From Dromaius novaehollandiae (taxonomy: Eukaryota > Chordata > Aves > Casuariiformes > Dromaiidae): a DNA stretch of 64,000 nucleotides. The DNA lies in NCBI RefSeq assembly GCF_036370855.1, contig NW_026991456.1, forward strand, positions 2,790,001 to 2,854,000, given 5' to 3'. The stretch's first letter is position 1, and the number at the start of each line of letters is the position of its first letter. The notes under the pieces are model-generated. The model searched no databases and had not been told where the DNA came from. It saw only the letters and a program-made list of their open reading frames with translations. This document shows positions 23,901 through 38,900 of this stretch, piece by piece. Made by a program: the position numbers and the translations under genes.

Positions 23901-26900
23901 GCTGCTGCGGGCGCTGCGGGCGCCGCCGGGCGCCGTGACGGAGACGCAGGTGCCGCTGCCGCCGGCGCTGGCTCCCGCCTGCCGCCTCGTCGCCTTCTTC
24001 CGCGCCGGCGGCCGCCTGGTGGCGGCGGGGCTGCGGCTGCGCCTGGCGCCGCCCTGCCCCGGCCAGGTGGGGGGGGCCGGGGGGCGGGGGGCTGTAGGGG
24101 CGGGGGCTATGGGGCCGGGGGGGCAGTGTGGGGCGGGGGAATGTATGGGGGCAATATGGGAATGCGGCAATATGGGGGCTATAGGGGGCTGGGGGATGTA
24201 TGGGGGCAATATGGGAATGGGGCAATATGGGGGCTATAGGGGGCTGGGGGATGTATGGGGGCAATATGGGAATGCGGCAATATGGGGGCTATAGGGGGCT
24301 GGGGGATGTATGGGGGCAATATGGGAATGGGGCAATATGGGGGCTATAGGGGGCTGGGGGATATATGGGGCAATATGGGAATGGGGCAATATGGGGGCTA
24401 TAGGGGGCTGGGGGATATATGGGGGCAATATGGGAATGGGGCAATATGGGGGCTATAGGGGGCTGGGGGATATATGGGGCAATATGGGAATGGGGCAATA
24501 TGGGGGCTATAGGGGGCTGGGGGATGTATGGGGGCAATATGGGAATGGGGCAATATGGGGGCTATAGGGGGCTGGGGGATATATGGGGCAATATGGGAAT
24601 GCGGCAATATGGGGGCTATAGGGGGCTGGGGGATGTATGGGGCAATATGGGAATGCGGCAATATGGGGGCTATAGGGGGCTGGGGGATGTATGGGGGCAA
24701 TATGGGAATGGGGCAATATGGGGGCTATAGGGGGCTGGGGGATATATGGGGCAATATGGGAATGGGGCAATATGGGGGCTATAGGGGGCTGGGGGATATA
24801 TGGGGGCAATATGGGAATGGGGCAATATGGGGGCTATAGGGGGCTGGGGGATATATGGGGCAATATGGGAATGGGGCAATATGGGGGCTATAGGGGGCTG
24901 GGGGATGTATGGGGGCAATATGGGAATGGGGCAATATGGGGGCTATAGGGGGCTGGGGGATATATGGGGCAATATGGGAATGCGGCAATATGGGGGCTAT
25001 AGGGGGCTGGGGGATGTATGGGGCAATATGGGAATGCGGCAATATGGGGGCTATAGGGGGCTGGGGGATGTATGGGGGCAATATGGGAATGGGGCAATAT
25101 GGGGGCTATAGGGGGCTGGGGGATGTATGGGGGCAATATGGGAATGGGGCAATATGGGGGCTATAGGGGGCTGGGGGATATATGGGGCAATATGGGAATG
25201 GGGCAATATGGGGGCTATAGGGGGCTGGGGGATGTATGGGGGCAATATGGGAATGCGGCAATATGGGGGCTATAGGGGGCTGGGGGATGTATGGGGGCAA
25301 TATGGGAATGGGGCAATATGGGGGCTATAGGGGGCTGGGGGATATATGGGGCAATATGGGAATGGGGCAATATGGGGGCTATAGGGGGCTGGGGGATATA
25401 TGGGGGCAATATGGGAATGGGGCAATATGGGGGCTATAGGGGGCTGGGGGATATATGGGGCAATATGGGAATGGGGCAATATGGGGGCTATAGGGGGCTG
25501 GGGGATGTATGGGGGCAATATGGGAATGGGGCAATATGGGGGCTATAGGGGGCTGGGGGATATATGGGGCAATATGGGAATGCGGCAATATGGGGGCTAT
25601 AGGGGGCTGGGGGATGTATGGGGCAATATGGGAATGCGGCAATATGGGGGCTATAGGGGGCTGGGGGATGTATGGGGGCAATATGGGAATGGGGCAATAT
25701 GGGGGCTATAGGGGGCTGGGGGATGTATGGGGGCAATATGGGAATGCGGCAATATGGGGGCTATAGGGGGCTGGGGGATGTATGGGGGCAATATGGGAAT
25801 GGGGCAATATGGGGGATATAGGGGGCTGGGGGATATATGGGGGCAATATGGGAATGGGGCAATATGGGGGCTATAGGGGGCTGGGGGATGTATGGGGGCA
25901 ATATGGGAATGGGGCAATATGGGGGCTATAGGGGGCTGGGGGATATATGGGGCAATATGGGAATGGGGCAATATGGGGGCTATAGGGGGCTGGGGGATGT
26001 ATGGGGGCAATATGGGAATGGGGCAATATGGGGGCTATAGGGGGCTGGGGGATGTATGGGGGCAATATGGGAATGGGGCAATATGGGGGCTATAGGGGGC
26101 TGGGGGATGTATGGGGGCAATATGGGAATGGGGCAATATGGGGGCTATAGGGGGCTGGGGGATGTATGGGGGCAATATGGGAATGGGGCAATATGGGGGC
26201 TATAGGGGGCTGGGGGATGTATGGGGGCAATATGGGAATGGGGCAATATGGGGGCTATAGGGGGCTGGGGGATGTATGGGGGCAATATGGGAATGGGGCA
26301 ATATGGGGGCTATAGGGGGCTGGGGGATGTATGGGGGCAATATGGGAATGGGGCAATATGGGGGCTATAGGGGGCTGGGGGATGTATGGGGGCAATATGG
26401 GAATGGGGCAATATGGGGGCTATAGGGGGCTGGGGGATGTATGGGGGCAATATGGGAATGGGGCAATATGGGGGCTATAGGGGGCTGGGGGATATATGGG
26501 GCAATATGGGAATGCGGCAATATGGGGGCTATAGGGGGCTGGGGGATGTATGGGGGCAATATGGGAATGGGGCAATATGGGGGCTATAGGGGGCTGGGGG
26601 ATGTATGGGGGCAATATGGGAATGGGGCAATATGGGGGCTATAGGGGGCTGGGGGATGTATGGGGGCAATATGGGAATGGGGCAATATGGGGGCTATAGG
26701 GGGCTGGGGGATATATGGGGCAATATGGGAATGGGGCAATATGGGGGCTATAGGGGGCTGGGGGATGTATGGGGGCAATATGGGAATGGGGCAATATGGG
26801 GGCTATAGGGGGCTGGGGGATATATGGGGCAATATGGGAATGGGGCAATATGGGGGCTATAGGGGGCTGGGGGATGTATGGGGGCAATATGGGAATGGGG

Positions 26901-29900
26901 CAATATGGGGGCTATAGGGGGCTGGGGGATATATGGGGCAATATGGGAATGGGGCAATATGGGGGCTATAGGGGGCTGGGGGATGTATGGGGGCAATATG
27001 GGAATGGGGCAATATGGGGGCTATAGGGGGCTGGGGGATATATGGGGCAATATGGGAATGGGGCAATATGGGGGCTATAGGGGGCTGGGGGATGTATGGG
27101 GGCAATATGGGAATGGGGCAATATGGGGGCTATAGGGGGCTGGGGGATATATGGGGCAATATGGGAATGGGGCAATATGGGGGCTATAGGGGGCTGGGGG
27201 ATATATGGGGCAATATGGGAATGGGGCAATATGGGGCTGGGGGATATATGGGTGCAATATGGATGGGGCAATATGGGGGTGGGCCGTATGGGGCAATAGG
27301 GGACAGGGAGCAATATGAGGGCTATATGGGGCTGGGGGATATATGGCGGGCAATATGGGGGTGGGCTGTATGGGGCAAGATGGGGTGAGGGCAATATGGG
27401 GGCTATAGGGGGCTGGGGGATATATGGGGCTATATGGGGATGGGGCAATATGGAGTGGGGGCCATATGGGGCAATGTAGGAGTGGGGGATATATGAGGGG
27501 GTTAATATGGGAGTGGGCCTTGTGGGGCTATATGGGGTGGGGGGTGTATGGGGGCAATATGGGGGTGGGCCATATGGGGCAATATGGGGCGGGGGCAGTA
27601 TGTGGCTATAGGGAGTGGGGGTAATATGGGGTCTATACAGACCATACTGGCTTATATTCGCCCATACTGGCCCATACCGGGTTATACTGGCCCATCCTGG
27701 GCCATACTAGCCCTTATTTGTCCACACAAAGTTTGTGCTGGCTCATGCTGGGTCATATTGGCCCTTACTGGCTTATACTGGCCCATACTGTGTTGTGTTG
27801 GGCCATACCTGGTTATACTAGTCCATACTGGTCCATACTGGGTTATACCACCCACAGCCAGAATGTGCTGGTGGGGCCATGGCCATGGTCATACTGGTGG
27901 GTGCCAGTCTATACTGGTGTGTGCTGGCCCATACTGGTTTATACTGGTGCATACTGGTGTATACCAGTCTATACTGGTGTGTGCCAGCCCATAGTGGTCC
28001 ACACTGGTACATACCAGTCTATACTGGTGCAAAGCGGTCCATAGTGGTCTATACTGGTGTATACCAGTCTACACTGGTGCATACCAGCCCATAGCAGCCT
28101 ATACTGGTGTGTACTGGTGCATACTGGTGCGTACCAGTCTATACTTGTGCATGCTGGCCCATAGCGGTCTGTACTGTTGTATACCAGTCTATACTGGTGC
28201 ATAGCGGCCTATAGCAGTCCATACTGGTGCATACTGGTGGCAGGTGGCGGTGCAGCGGGCAGTGCGGGGGGGGGAGCTGCTCCCCCAGAGCACGGTGGAG
28301 CTGACGGTGACGGTGACGGAGCCGGGGCCGGTGACGGTGGCCCTGGGAGCCACCGACGGCGCTGTGCTGGCCCTGGACGGGGGGCGCCAGCGCCTGAGCC
28401 AGGACAAGGTGCCGCCCCCCCCAAATCCACCCCCTCCCAAAACCCAGATCTGGGGACCCACCCCAAAAAAACCCCCGAAAATACCACCAATCTGCCCCAA
28501 ATCCCCCCTGATCTGCCCCAAACCTGGAGGACCCCCCAAATCCCCCCCAAATCCCCCCAATGTGCCCCAAATCTGGGGGACCCCCGCCAAATCCCCCCAA
28601 TGTGCCCCAAATCGGGGGGAACCCCCCCGAAACCCCCCTGAACCCCCCAAATCCCCCCTGAACCCCCCAAATCTGAGGAACCCCCCAAATACCCCCAAAT
28701 CCACCCCAAATCCCCCCAATGTGACCCCCCTGAAACACCCACCCCCCCCCAAATCTGGGGACCCCCCTGACCCCCCCAAAATCTGGGGAAACCCCCCAAA
28801 ATCCAGGGGACTGGGGCCCCCTCACGATGTCTTTGGAGGGGACTTTGGGGAGCCCCCCCGGGGTGACCCCCCCAATTCTGCCCCCCCCACTGCCCCCCAA
28901 CTGATCCCCCCCGGGGTGACACCCCCCGAAAACGACCCCCCCATTGACTCCCCCCCTTGGGTGCCCCTCCCCTAAAGACCCCCCCCCGGACTGACCCCCC
29001 CCCTTGGGTCCCCCCCCCAAACTGACCCCTGCAGACTGTCCCTCCCCCGAGTGACCCCCCCCTTGGGTGCATCCCTCAAAACTGACCCCCCCGAGTGACC
29101 CCCTCCGAGTGAGTCCCCCCCTTTGGGTGACCCCCCCCAAAAACTGACCCCTCCAAACTGACCCCCCCAAGTGCCCCCCCGACTGAGCCCCCCCCTTTGG
29201 CTGCCCCCCGCAACTGACTCCCCCAAGGGACACCCTGAGTGACCTCCCCCTTGGGTGCCCCCCCCGAGTGACCCCCCCCTTGGGTGTCCCCCCTTTGGGT
29301 GCCCCCCCAAACTGATCCCTCTGGACCAACCCCCCCCCTTGGGTGCCCCCCCCTTGGGTGCCCCCCGGACTGACCCCCCCCCTTGGGTGCTCCTCCCAGA
29401 CTGACCCCCCCCTTGGGTCCCCCCCAATGACCCCCCCCCTTGGGTACCCCCCCCTTGGGTGCTCCCCCGGACCAACCCCCCCCCCGAGAGACCCCCCCCC
29501 TTGGGTGGTCCCCCGGAATGACCCCCCCAATGACCCCCCCCTTGGGTGCCCCCCCCGGACTGACACCCCCCCCCCGCAGGTGGCGGTGGCCCTGGGGGCC
29601 CTGGACCAGGGCTGTGGCCCCGGGGGGGCCCCCGACGCCTGGGGGGTGTTCGAGGCCGCGGGGCTGGCGCTGGCCGTGGGGGGGGTCCAGAGAACCCCGG
29701 AGCCACGTGAGTGATGTGGGGCCACGGGGGGACACAGGAGGACTGCAGGGACATGAGGACATGGGGGGACATGGAGGGACATGGGGGACATGGGACATAG
29801 GGGACATGGGGGACATGAGGGACATGGAGAGGCATGAGGGACATGGGGGACATGGGACATGGACATGAGTACATGGAGGACGTGGGGACATGAGGGACAT

Positions 29901-32900
29901 GGGTGGACATTGAGGGTCATGGGGACATGGGACATGGAGGGACATGTGGGGACATGAGGACATGGGGTGTTGAAGGGGACATGGAGCCAAGCCTGGGGGT
30001 TCCAACTCCCCCGGGTGACACGGGGGTGGGGCCAGGGGACATGGGGGACAGCGCAGGGCCGGGGGCTGGTGCGGGGGGGCTTGCCATGTCCCTCCGTCCC
30101 CGTGTCCCCCGCAGCCGCATGTCCCCCCAACCCTGCGCGGCGACGGCGCTCGCTGGAGCTACAGAAGCTCTTGGAGGAGGAGGAGGAGAGTGAGTGTCAC
30201 CGTGTCCCCAAGCCATCGCGTCCCCATGCCATCATGTCCCCAAGCCAGCACTCCCCCAGGCCATTGTGTCCCCATGCCATCGTGTCCCCAAGCCACCACA
30301 TCCCCATGCCATTGCGTCCCCAAACCACCACATCCCCATGCCACCACATCCCCAAGCCACCACATCCCCATGCCACCATGTCCCCGTGTCCCCACATTGC
30401 TCTTGCCATGTCCCCAAGCCACTGCGTCCCCAAGCCACCCTGTCCCCATGCCACCATGTCCCTATGTCCCCGCATCACTCTTGCCACCACATCTCCATGC
30501 CATCGTGTCCCCAAGCCACTGCGTCCCCATGCCCCCAAGCCATCATGTCCCCAAGCCACCATGTCCCGAAGCCACCACGTCCCCATGGCATTGTGTCCCC
30601 ATGCCATCACGTCCCCAAGCCACTGTGTCTCTACACCACCACATCCCCATGCCACCATGTCACCATGCCACTGTGTCGCCCTGCCCCCACACTCCACACC
30701 CCCATGTCACCTCCTGTCCCCGCTGCCCTGTTCCTGGGTCACCGTGTCACCCTGTGTCCCCGCGGTGCATGCATGCAGGGACAGTGGCATTGGCGGGTGG
30801 CAGCAGGAGCAGGCAGGTCCCCGCAGCCCTGTCCCCACGGTGACAGTGCTATTGCTATGTCCCTGCATGTCCCCATACTGCATCCCCGCATGTCCCTGTG
30901 TGTCCCCGTGCTGTGTCCCATGTGTCCCCCATGTCCCTGTGTGTCCCCGAGCCATGTCCCGTGGTGACAGCCTCCCACTGTGTCCCTGTGTGTCCCTGCA
31001 TGTCCCCATGCTGTGTCCCTGCACTGACACTACCATTGCCAGGTCCCCACACCGTGTCCCTGCATGTCCCCATGTGTCCCCATGTGCCCCCATGCTGTGT
31101 CCCTAAGTGTCCCTTCATGTCCCTATACCGTGTCCCTACATGTCCTTGTGTGTCCACATGCCGTGTCCCTGCATGTGCCTGCGTGTCCCCATGCCATGTG
31201 CCTGTGTGTCCCCACATGTTCTCATGCCATATCCCCATGCTGTGTCCCTACATGTCCTTGTGTGCCCCTGTACCATGTCCTCATGTGTCCATGCATGTCC
31301 CCACGTGTCCCCATGCTGTGTCTCTGCATGTCCTTGTGTGTCCCTGCGTGTCCCCATACTGCATCCCGTGTGTCCCCATGCCACATCCTTGCATGTCCCC
31401 ATGCCGTGTCCCTGCATGTCCCTACAGTGTCCCTGTGTGTCCCCGCGTGTCCTCATGCCATGTCCCTGTGTGTCCCCATGTATCCCCACACCATGTCCCC
31501 ATATGTCCCTGTGCCATGCCCCTGCAGTGACAGTGCCATTGCTGTGTCCTCACGGGTCTCCATGCCATGTTCCCACGTGTCCTTGGGTGTCCCCATGCTG
31601 CGTCCCCACGGGTCCCCTTGCTGTGCCCCCCTGTGATCCCCCACGACTCTGCAGTGCCCCCCCTGTGTCCCCACCCCGGTGCCCCCCATGACCCCCCTGT
31701 GACCCCCAATGCCCCATCGCCCCTCCATGCCCCTCTGTGTCCCCCTCTGCACCCCCCATGCCCCCCCGGTGACCCCCCCATTACACCCTGTGACCCCCCC
31801 GTGACCCCCCCGGTGCCTCTCTGTGTCCCCCCCCCACACACCCCCCCGTGTCCCCACCCCGGTGCCCCCCCCACGACCCCCTGTGACCCCCCATGACCCT
31901 GCCATCCCCCCTGTGACCCCATTACCCCCCTCGTACCCCCCCACATGACCCCAGTGACCCCCCTGCAGCCGCTGTGACCCCCCCGCAACCCCTCCGATGC
32001 CCCCCCCGCACTCCTCGCGCCCCACTCGTGTCCCCCCCCCATGGCCCCCGATGATCCCCCGGTCCCGCCCCGTGACCCCGCGTGACCTCCCGCGACCGCG
32101 TGACCCCCCCGTGACGCGGGGCCGCCGCAGGGGCGGGGCCGTCGGGCGGCCGCTGCTGCCGGGACGGGGCGGTGGCGCTGCCGCTGCGGCGCTCGTGCGC
32201 GGCGCGGGCGCGGCGGGTGCCGCGGGAGGACGGCTGCCGCGCGGCCTTCGAGCGCTGCTGCGCCCGCGCCCGCCACTGGCGGCGCCGTCACGCCGCGCGG
32301 GGCGCCGGGCTGGCGCGCGGTGAGCGGGGGGGCAGCGGGTTGTATGGGGGGGCACCTGGGGCTGTGGGGGGGGCAACGGGGGGGCACCTGGGTGTAGGGG
32401 GGGGCAGCTGGGGCCATGGGGGGGCAACAGGGGGGCACCTGGGTGTACGGGGGGGCACCGGGGTCTATGGGGAGATATCGGGGGGGGCACCTGGGTGTAT
32501 GGGGGGGCAGCTGGGGCCATGGGGGGGGCAACAGGGGGGCACCTGGGTGTACGGGGGGCTACCGGGGCCCATGGGGGGGGCACCTCGGGCTATGGGGGGG
32601 GCACACCAGCACCCATGGGGGGTCACCTGTGTGTATGGTGGGGGGACCTGGGTAATTGGGAGGGGGACCTGGGTCTGTGCGGGGGGCACCTGAGCCCGGG
32701 GTGGGCATCTGGGTCCATGGAGGGGGGGACACCAGGGCCCATGGGGGGGGGGCAGGCCGGACACCTGGGTCCCTTGGGAGGGGAACACTGGGGTCCCTGG
32801 GGGGGGCATGCGGGTCCCTTGTGTGTGGGGGGGAACGCGGATGCCTGGCTCCCTTGGAGGGGGACACCTGGGCCCCTTGGGGGGGGTGAACCCGGATGCC

Positions 32901-35900
32901 TGGGCCCATGGGTGGCCATGTGCAGACACCTGGGTCCCCCGAGGTGGGGGGTGAAGACACCTGGATCCCTTTGTGGAGGGGGTGGTGAAGACACCTGGGT
33001 CCCCATTGGTGGGGGGTACCCGGCCGCTGGGGTCCCCGGGGTGCGGGGGGGGGGACACCAGGGTGACGGTGACCCGCGGTGGTGGCAGTGCTGGACATGA
33101 TGCCAGACGAGGAGCTGCTGGAGGACGATCTGCCCACGCGGAGCTTCTTCCCCGAGAGCTGGCTCTGGCGCAGCCTCAGGGTCAACGGCTCGGAGCGGTG
33201 TGGCCCCCCCCCGCCCCCCCCAGCGGCCCCCGAGCACCTCCTGTCCCCCCATGTCCCTCCATGGCCTCCCACAGCCCTCCATGTCCTACCTGACCCCTCA
33301 TGTCCCCCATGTTCCTCCATGTTCCTCTATGTCCTTCTGTGTCCATCCATGTTCTCTATGACCGCTCAGGTCCCTGCACATCCCTTGATGTCCTTCCATG
33401 ACCATCCATGTCCTTCTATGACCGCCCATGGCCCTCCATGTTCCTCCATGACCCCCCATGGCCCCCCATGGCCCCTCATATCCATCCACGGCCCCCCATG
33501 TCCCTCCATGTCCCTCCATGACCCTCCATGGCCCCTCATGTCCATCCATGGCCCCCCATGTTGCTCATGTCCCTCCATGTCCTCCATGACTCTCCATGTC
33601 CTTCCATGTCCCCCATGTCCTCCATAAGCCTCCATGTCCCTCATATCCCTTCACATCTCTCCATGTCCCCTGTTGTCCCTCCATGTCCTCCGTGACCGAC
33701 CATGCCCCCCATGTCGCCCCATGTCCCTCCATGTTCCCCATGTCCAACATATCCCTCGTGTCCCCTGTCCCTGTTCCCAGGCTCTCAGTGCCACTCCCTG
33801 ACTCCATCACCACCTGGGAGATCCAGGCCATCGCCATCATCCCCGGCTACGGTGAGTGTCCCCATGTGTCCCTGCGGTGTCCCCACATGTCTTTGTGTCC
33901 CTGGTGTCCTTGCAGTGTCCCCACATGTCCCCCCATCTCAGCGGTGTCCCTATGGTGTCCCCATCACTCTGTGTCCCTTTGGTGTTCCCATGGTGCACGT
34001 GTCCCCGTGATGTTCCTCCAGTGTCCCCACGTCCCCAGAGTGCCCCATAGCCCCGGGGCATTCCGTGTTGGTGGTGACCTCAGGAATGTCCCCACATCTC
34101 CCCATCTCAGCGGTGTCCACACGTCCTTATGGTGCCCCCATTACTCTGCGTCCCTTTGGTGTTCCCATGGTGCCCATGTGTCCCTGTGATGTTCCTCCAG
34201 TGTCCCCATGTCCCCAGAGTGCCCCATAGCCCCAGGGCATCTCATGCTGGTGGTGACCTCAAGAATGTCCCCACGTCCCCCCAACATCCCCATGTCCGTG
34301 ATGACACTGTCCCTGTAGGGGGGTGCCGTGTGTCCTGTGGGGGGGTGTCACGTGTCACGTGTCCCCATAGGCGTGTGCGTGGCGGCCCCACTGCGCCTGC
34401 AGGTGACGCAGGATCTGCACGTGGGGCTGCGGCTGCCCTACAGTGCCCGCCCCCGCGAGCAGCTCCAGCCCCGGGCCCTGCTGCACAGCCGCCTGCCCCA
34501 GGACGTCAACGTGAGCCCCCCACCCAGCCCCTATAGATGCCCCATAGACCCCCGTAGATCCTCTATAGACACTCTGTAGCTCCCCCTTAGGCACCCCATA
34601 GATCCCCCCTTAGAGCCCCCACTGAGCTCCCACAGATGCCCTGTAGACCCCCCCATAGATCCCCTATAGACACCCCACCGAGGCCCTGTTGATGCCCCAT
34701 AGACAGTCCATAGGCACCCTATAGATCTCCTATAGATGTCCCGTAGAGCTCCTACAGACACCCCATAGATCCCATATAGGCAATCCAGGGGTGCCTTATA
34801 GACACCCTATAGATCTTCTATAGATGTCTCGTAGATTCTCTATAGACACCCAGCAACACCCCACAGATGCCCTAGAGACCGCCTTGCCCCACAGCTGCCC
34901 CACAGACACTGATGGCCACCCCACGGCTGCCCCATAGCCCCCATAGTTGCCCCATGGACACTCATAAGCCCCCATAGCTGCCCCATAGCCACCCCATAGC
35001 CACCCCATAGCTGCCCCAAAGCCCCCATAGACATCCGTAGCCCACACAGACACCCATAGACCACGTAGCCCCATAGCCCCCATAGACCCCCTTAGACATC
35101 CATAACCCCCATAGACCCCCACAGCTGCCCCAATTCCCCTCATGGATACTCCATAGAACCCGTAGATACCCCATAGCCCCACAGATGCCCCAAAGCCCCC
35201 ATAGACACCCTATAGACACCCCATAGCTGTCCCAAAGCTCCCCCCACCATGGTACCAGCCGCAGTGATGGTGGCAGTGGCAGGGACGGAGACAGAGACGA
35301 TGGTGATGGTGGGGATGGGGACAGCGGTGGGGATGGGGATGGGGCAGCAGGGACAGTGATGGTGACAGGAACAGGGACAATGGCAGGGACAAGGACAGTG
35401 GTGGGGATGGTGATGGTGACTGTGGTGGGGACCGTGGTGGGGATGTGGACGGTGGCAGTGGTAGGGGCAGCGGTGGGGACAGTGACGGTGGTGGGGATGA
35501 GAATGGTGGCGGTGATCGGGACGATGAGGATGGGGGCAAGGCTGGTGGCAGTGGCAGGGATGGGGACAGTGGGGACGGTGGCAGTGATTGGGACAAGGAT
35601 GGTGGCAGTGGCTGGGATGGTGGTGGTGGCAGGGGCAGCGATGGGAATGGTGGGGACAGTGACATGGCAGCGATAGTGGGGACGAGGATGGCAGTGGTGG
35701 CAGAGGTGGCAATGGGGATGGTGGGGACGGTGACATGTCACTGATGATGGGGACGAGGATGGTGATGGTGGCAGAGATGGTGATGGGGATGGTGGGGACA
35801 GTGACGTGGTGACGATGGGGACAAGGATGGTGATGGTGGCAGAGATGGGGATGGTGGGGACGGTGACACGGCGATGATGATGGTGGGGACGAGGATGGTG

Positions 35901-38900
35901 ATGGTGGCAGAGATGGCAATGAGGATGGTGGGGACAGTGATATGGTGACGGTGGTGGGGACGAGGATGACGATGGTGGCATGGACGACGATGGGGATGGT
36001 GACACGGCGGTGTGGCGGTGATGTGGCGGTGACATGGCGGCAGGTGACGGTGAGCCTGTCGGTGGCGGCGGGGGTGTGCGCGGCGCTGGCTGAGGGCCCG
36101 CAGCACCTCGAGGTGCCCGCCGGGGCGGTGGTGGCCATGCCCTTCACCCTGGTGGCCCTGGGCCCCGGTGACATCCCCATCACCATCACTGCCCGCGGGC
36201 CCTGGGGTTTTGGCGACCGCATCACCCGCATCCTGCACGTCAAGGTGAGCCCGGACACCTGGGCCCCCAGATGCCTGGGTCCCCACAGGTCCCCTCCTGG
36301 GCCCCCTGGTCACCTGGGTCCCTTTGGGTCCCCAACTGGGTCCCCTGGTCACCTGGGTCCTTTTGGGTCCCCTCCTAGGTCCCCGGACACCTGGGTCCCT
36401 TTGGGTCCCCTCTTGGACCCCCAGACACCTGGGTCCTTTTGGGTCCCCTCCTGGACCCCCGGACACTTGGGTCCTTTTGGGTCCCTTCCTGGGTCCCTGG
36501 TCACCTGGGTCCTTTTGGGTCCCCTCCTGGACACCTGGGTCCCTTTGGGTCCCCTCTTGGATCCCCGGACACCTGGGTCCCCCAGATGCCTGGGTCCCTA
36601 TGGGTCTCCTTCAGGGCCCCAGACACTGGGGTCCCCACCAGGTTCCCTCCTGGGTCCTCCAGATGCCTGGGTCCCCACAACCCCCCCCCTTGGTCCCTTC
36701 TGGATCTCCCGGACACCTGGGTCCTTCCAGGACCCCCCGTGGGTTTCCCAGCCACCTGCGTCCTCGTTAGTCCCCTGGACGCCTGGGCCCCCCCGGGTCC
36801 TCCTGGCTCCCCCGGACGCCTGGCTCCCCCAAATGCCTGGGTCCTCGCACCCATTGTCCCCTGTCCCCACAGGCTGAGGGTGAGCTGCACCTGGAGGAGA
36901 CCAGCTACGTCCTGGACACTGACGGTGGGTCTGCAGGGGGGCCCAGGCGTCCGGGGGGGGACCAGGTGTCTGAGCCCCCTCCCCTGACGGCCCGTCCCTG
37001 CAGGCCAGAGGGGCTGGAGCCTGCAGATCCCCGGGGACATCCCGGCCGATGTCGTCCCCGACGGGGACTTCTCCATGAGCGTCCGTGTGTCTGGTGCGCG
37101 GGGACGGGGACGTGACGAGGACGCGGGGATGGGAGGACGTGGGGACACGGGGATGGGTGGATGTGGGGACACGGGCTTTGGGGACTTGGAGACAGGGAGA
37201 TGGTGGGGACACGGGGGTGGGAGGGCGTGGGGAAACGGGCTTCAGGGACTTGGGGACAGGGACATGGTGGGGACCCAGAGATGGAGACATGGGTGCTGGG
37301 GACATGGGGACAGGGAGATGGTGGGGACATGGGGATGGGGGACCACAGGGCCGGGTGGGGACACAGGGATGGATGTTGGGAACACGGGGATGGGGGGGCC
37401 GGGGACACATTGGGGACCCAGGGATGGGGATAGGGTAGAGACATGGGAACGGGTGTTGGGGACAGGGAGATGGGGACATTGTGGTGACACGGTGAGGACA
37501 TAGGGACGTAGCGGGGATGGGTTTGGGGGACAGGGATGGGGACACAGACGTGGGGACACAAGGACGGGTGTTGGGGACATGGGACAGGGACCTGGCGGGG
37601 ACACAGGGACCTGGTGGGGACGTGGAGATGTGGTTGGGGACATGGGACAGGGACACAGCGGTGGAGTCGTGGGGCCACAGGGATGGTGGTCAGGGCCACG
37701 GGGATGTGGCCCTGATCTGGCCTCTGTCCCCATCTCTGTGTGTCCCCTTGCATGTCCCCTTGCGTGTCCCCCCATCTCCTGCATGTGCCCGGTCATGTGG
37801 CCCCTGTCCCCCCATGCATGTCCCCATGGCCTGTGTCCTCATGCATGTCCCCATGGCCTGTGTTCCTGTGCATGTCGCTATGTGTGTCCCTGTGTCCCCA
37901 TGCCTGTCCCTGTGCATGTCTGCATGTGTGTCCCCATGTGCCCCATGTGTGTCCCCATGCATGTCCCATGTGTCCCCATGTCCCCATGTGTGTCCCTGTG
38001 CATGTCCGCATGTGTGTCCCCATGCGCCCTGTGCATGTCCCCATGCCTTTCCCTGTGGCCCATGTCCCCATGCGTGTCCCCCTGCGTGTCCTCATGCGTG
38101 TCCCCATGCATGTTCCCATGACCTGCCTCCCTGTGTGTGTCCTGTGCATGTCCCCATGTGTGTCCCTGTGCGTATCCGCATTTGTGTCCCCATGTCCCTG
38201 TGCATGTCCCCATGCATTTCCCTGTGACCCATGTCCCCATGCGTGTCCCCGTGCATGTCCTCATGCGTGTCCCCATGCATGTTCCCATGACCTGCCTCTC
38301 CATGCCTGTCCCCATGCGTGTCCCCATGCGTGTCCCATGTGTGTCCCCATGTCCCCATGTGTGTCCCATGTGTGTCCCCATGCATGTTCCCATGACCTGC
38401 CTCCCCGTGCCTGTCCCCATGTGTGTCCCCATGCATGTCCCATGTGTCTCCCCATGCATGCCCCATGTGTGTCCCCATGTCCCCATGTGTGTCCCTGTGC
38501 ATGTCCACATGTGTGTCCCCATGTCCCTGTGCATGTCCCCATGCATTTCTCTGTGACCCATGTCCCCATGCGTGTCCCTGTGCGTGTCCTCATGCGTGTC
38601 CCCATGCATGTCCCCATGCGTGTCCCATGTGTGTCCCTATGTGTGTCCCCATGTCCCCGTGCGTGTCCCATGTGTGTCCCCGTGTATGTCCTCATGTGTG
38701 TCCCCATGTATGTTCCCATGACCTGCCTCCCTGTGCCTGTCCCCACGTGTGTCCCCATGCGTGTCCCATGTGTGTCCCCATGTCCCCATGTGTGTCCCCA
38801 TGCATGTCCCCATGCGTGTCCCCATGCATGTTCCCATGACCTGCCTCCCCATGCGTGTCCCCATGCATGTCCCATGTGTGTCCCCATGTCCCCATGTGTG

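Noticed and set aside
22153-24294. Overlapping 550-700-codon frames on both strands in C4 intron 12
   Set aside because: CATGGGA and TTGCAT repeats lack stops in several frames. The only real coding pieces are exon 12 (22175-22354) and exon 13 (23884-24066).
24230-27450. Many 60-160-codon frames of the [15 protein letters not shown] type
   Set aside because: They are translations of the 55-bp minisatellite, open in both directions with no start context or domain.
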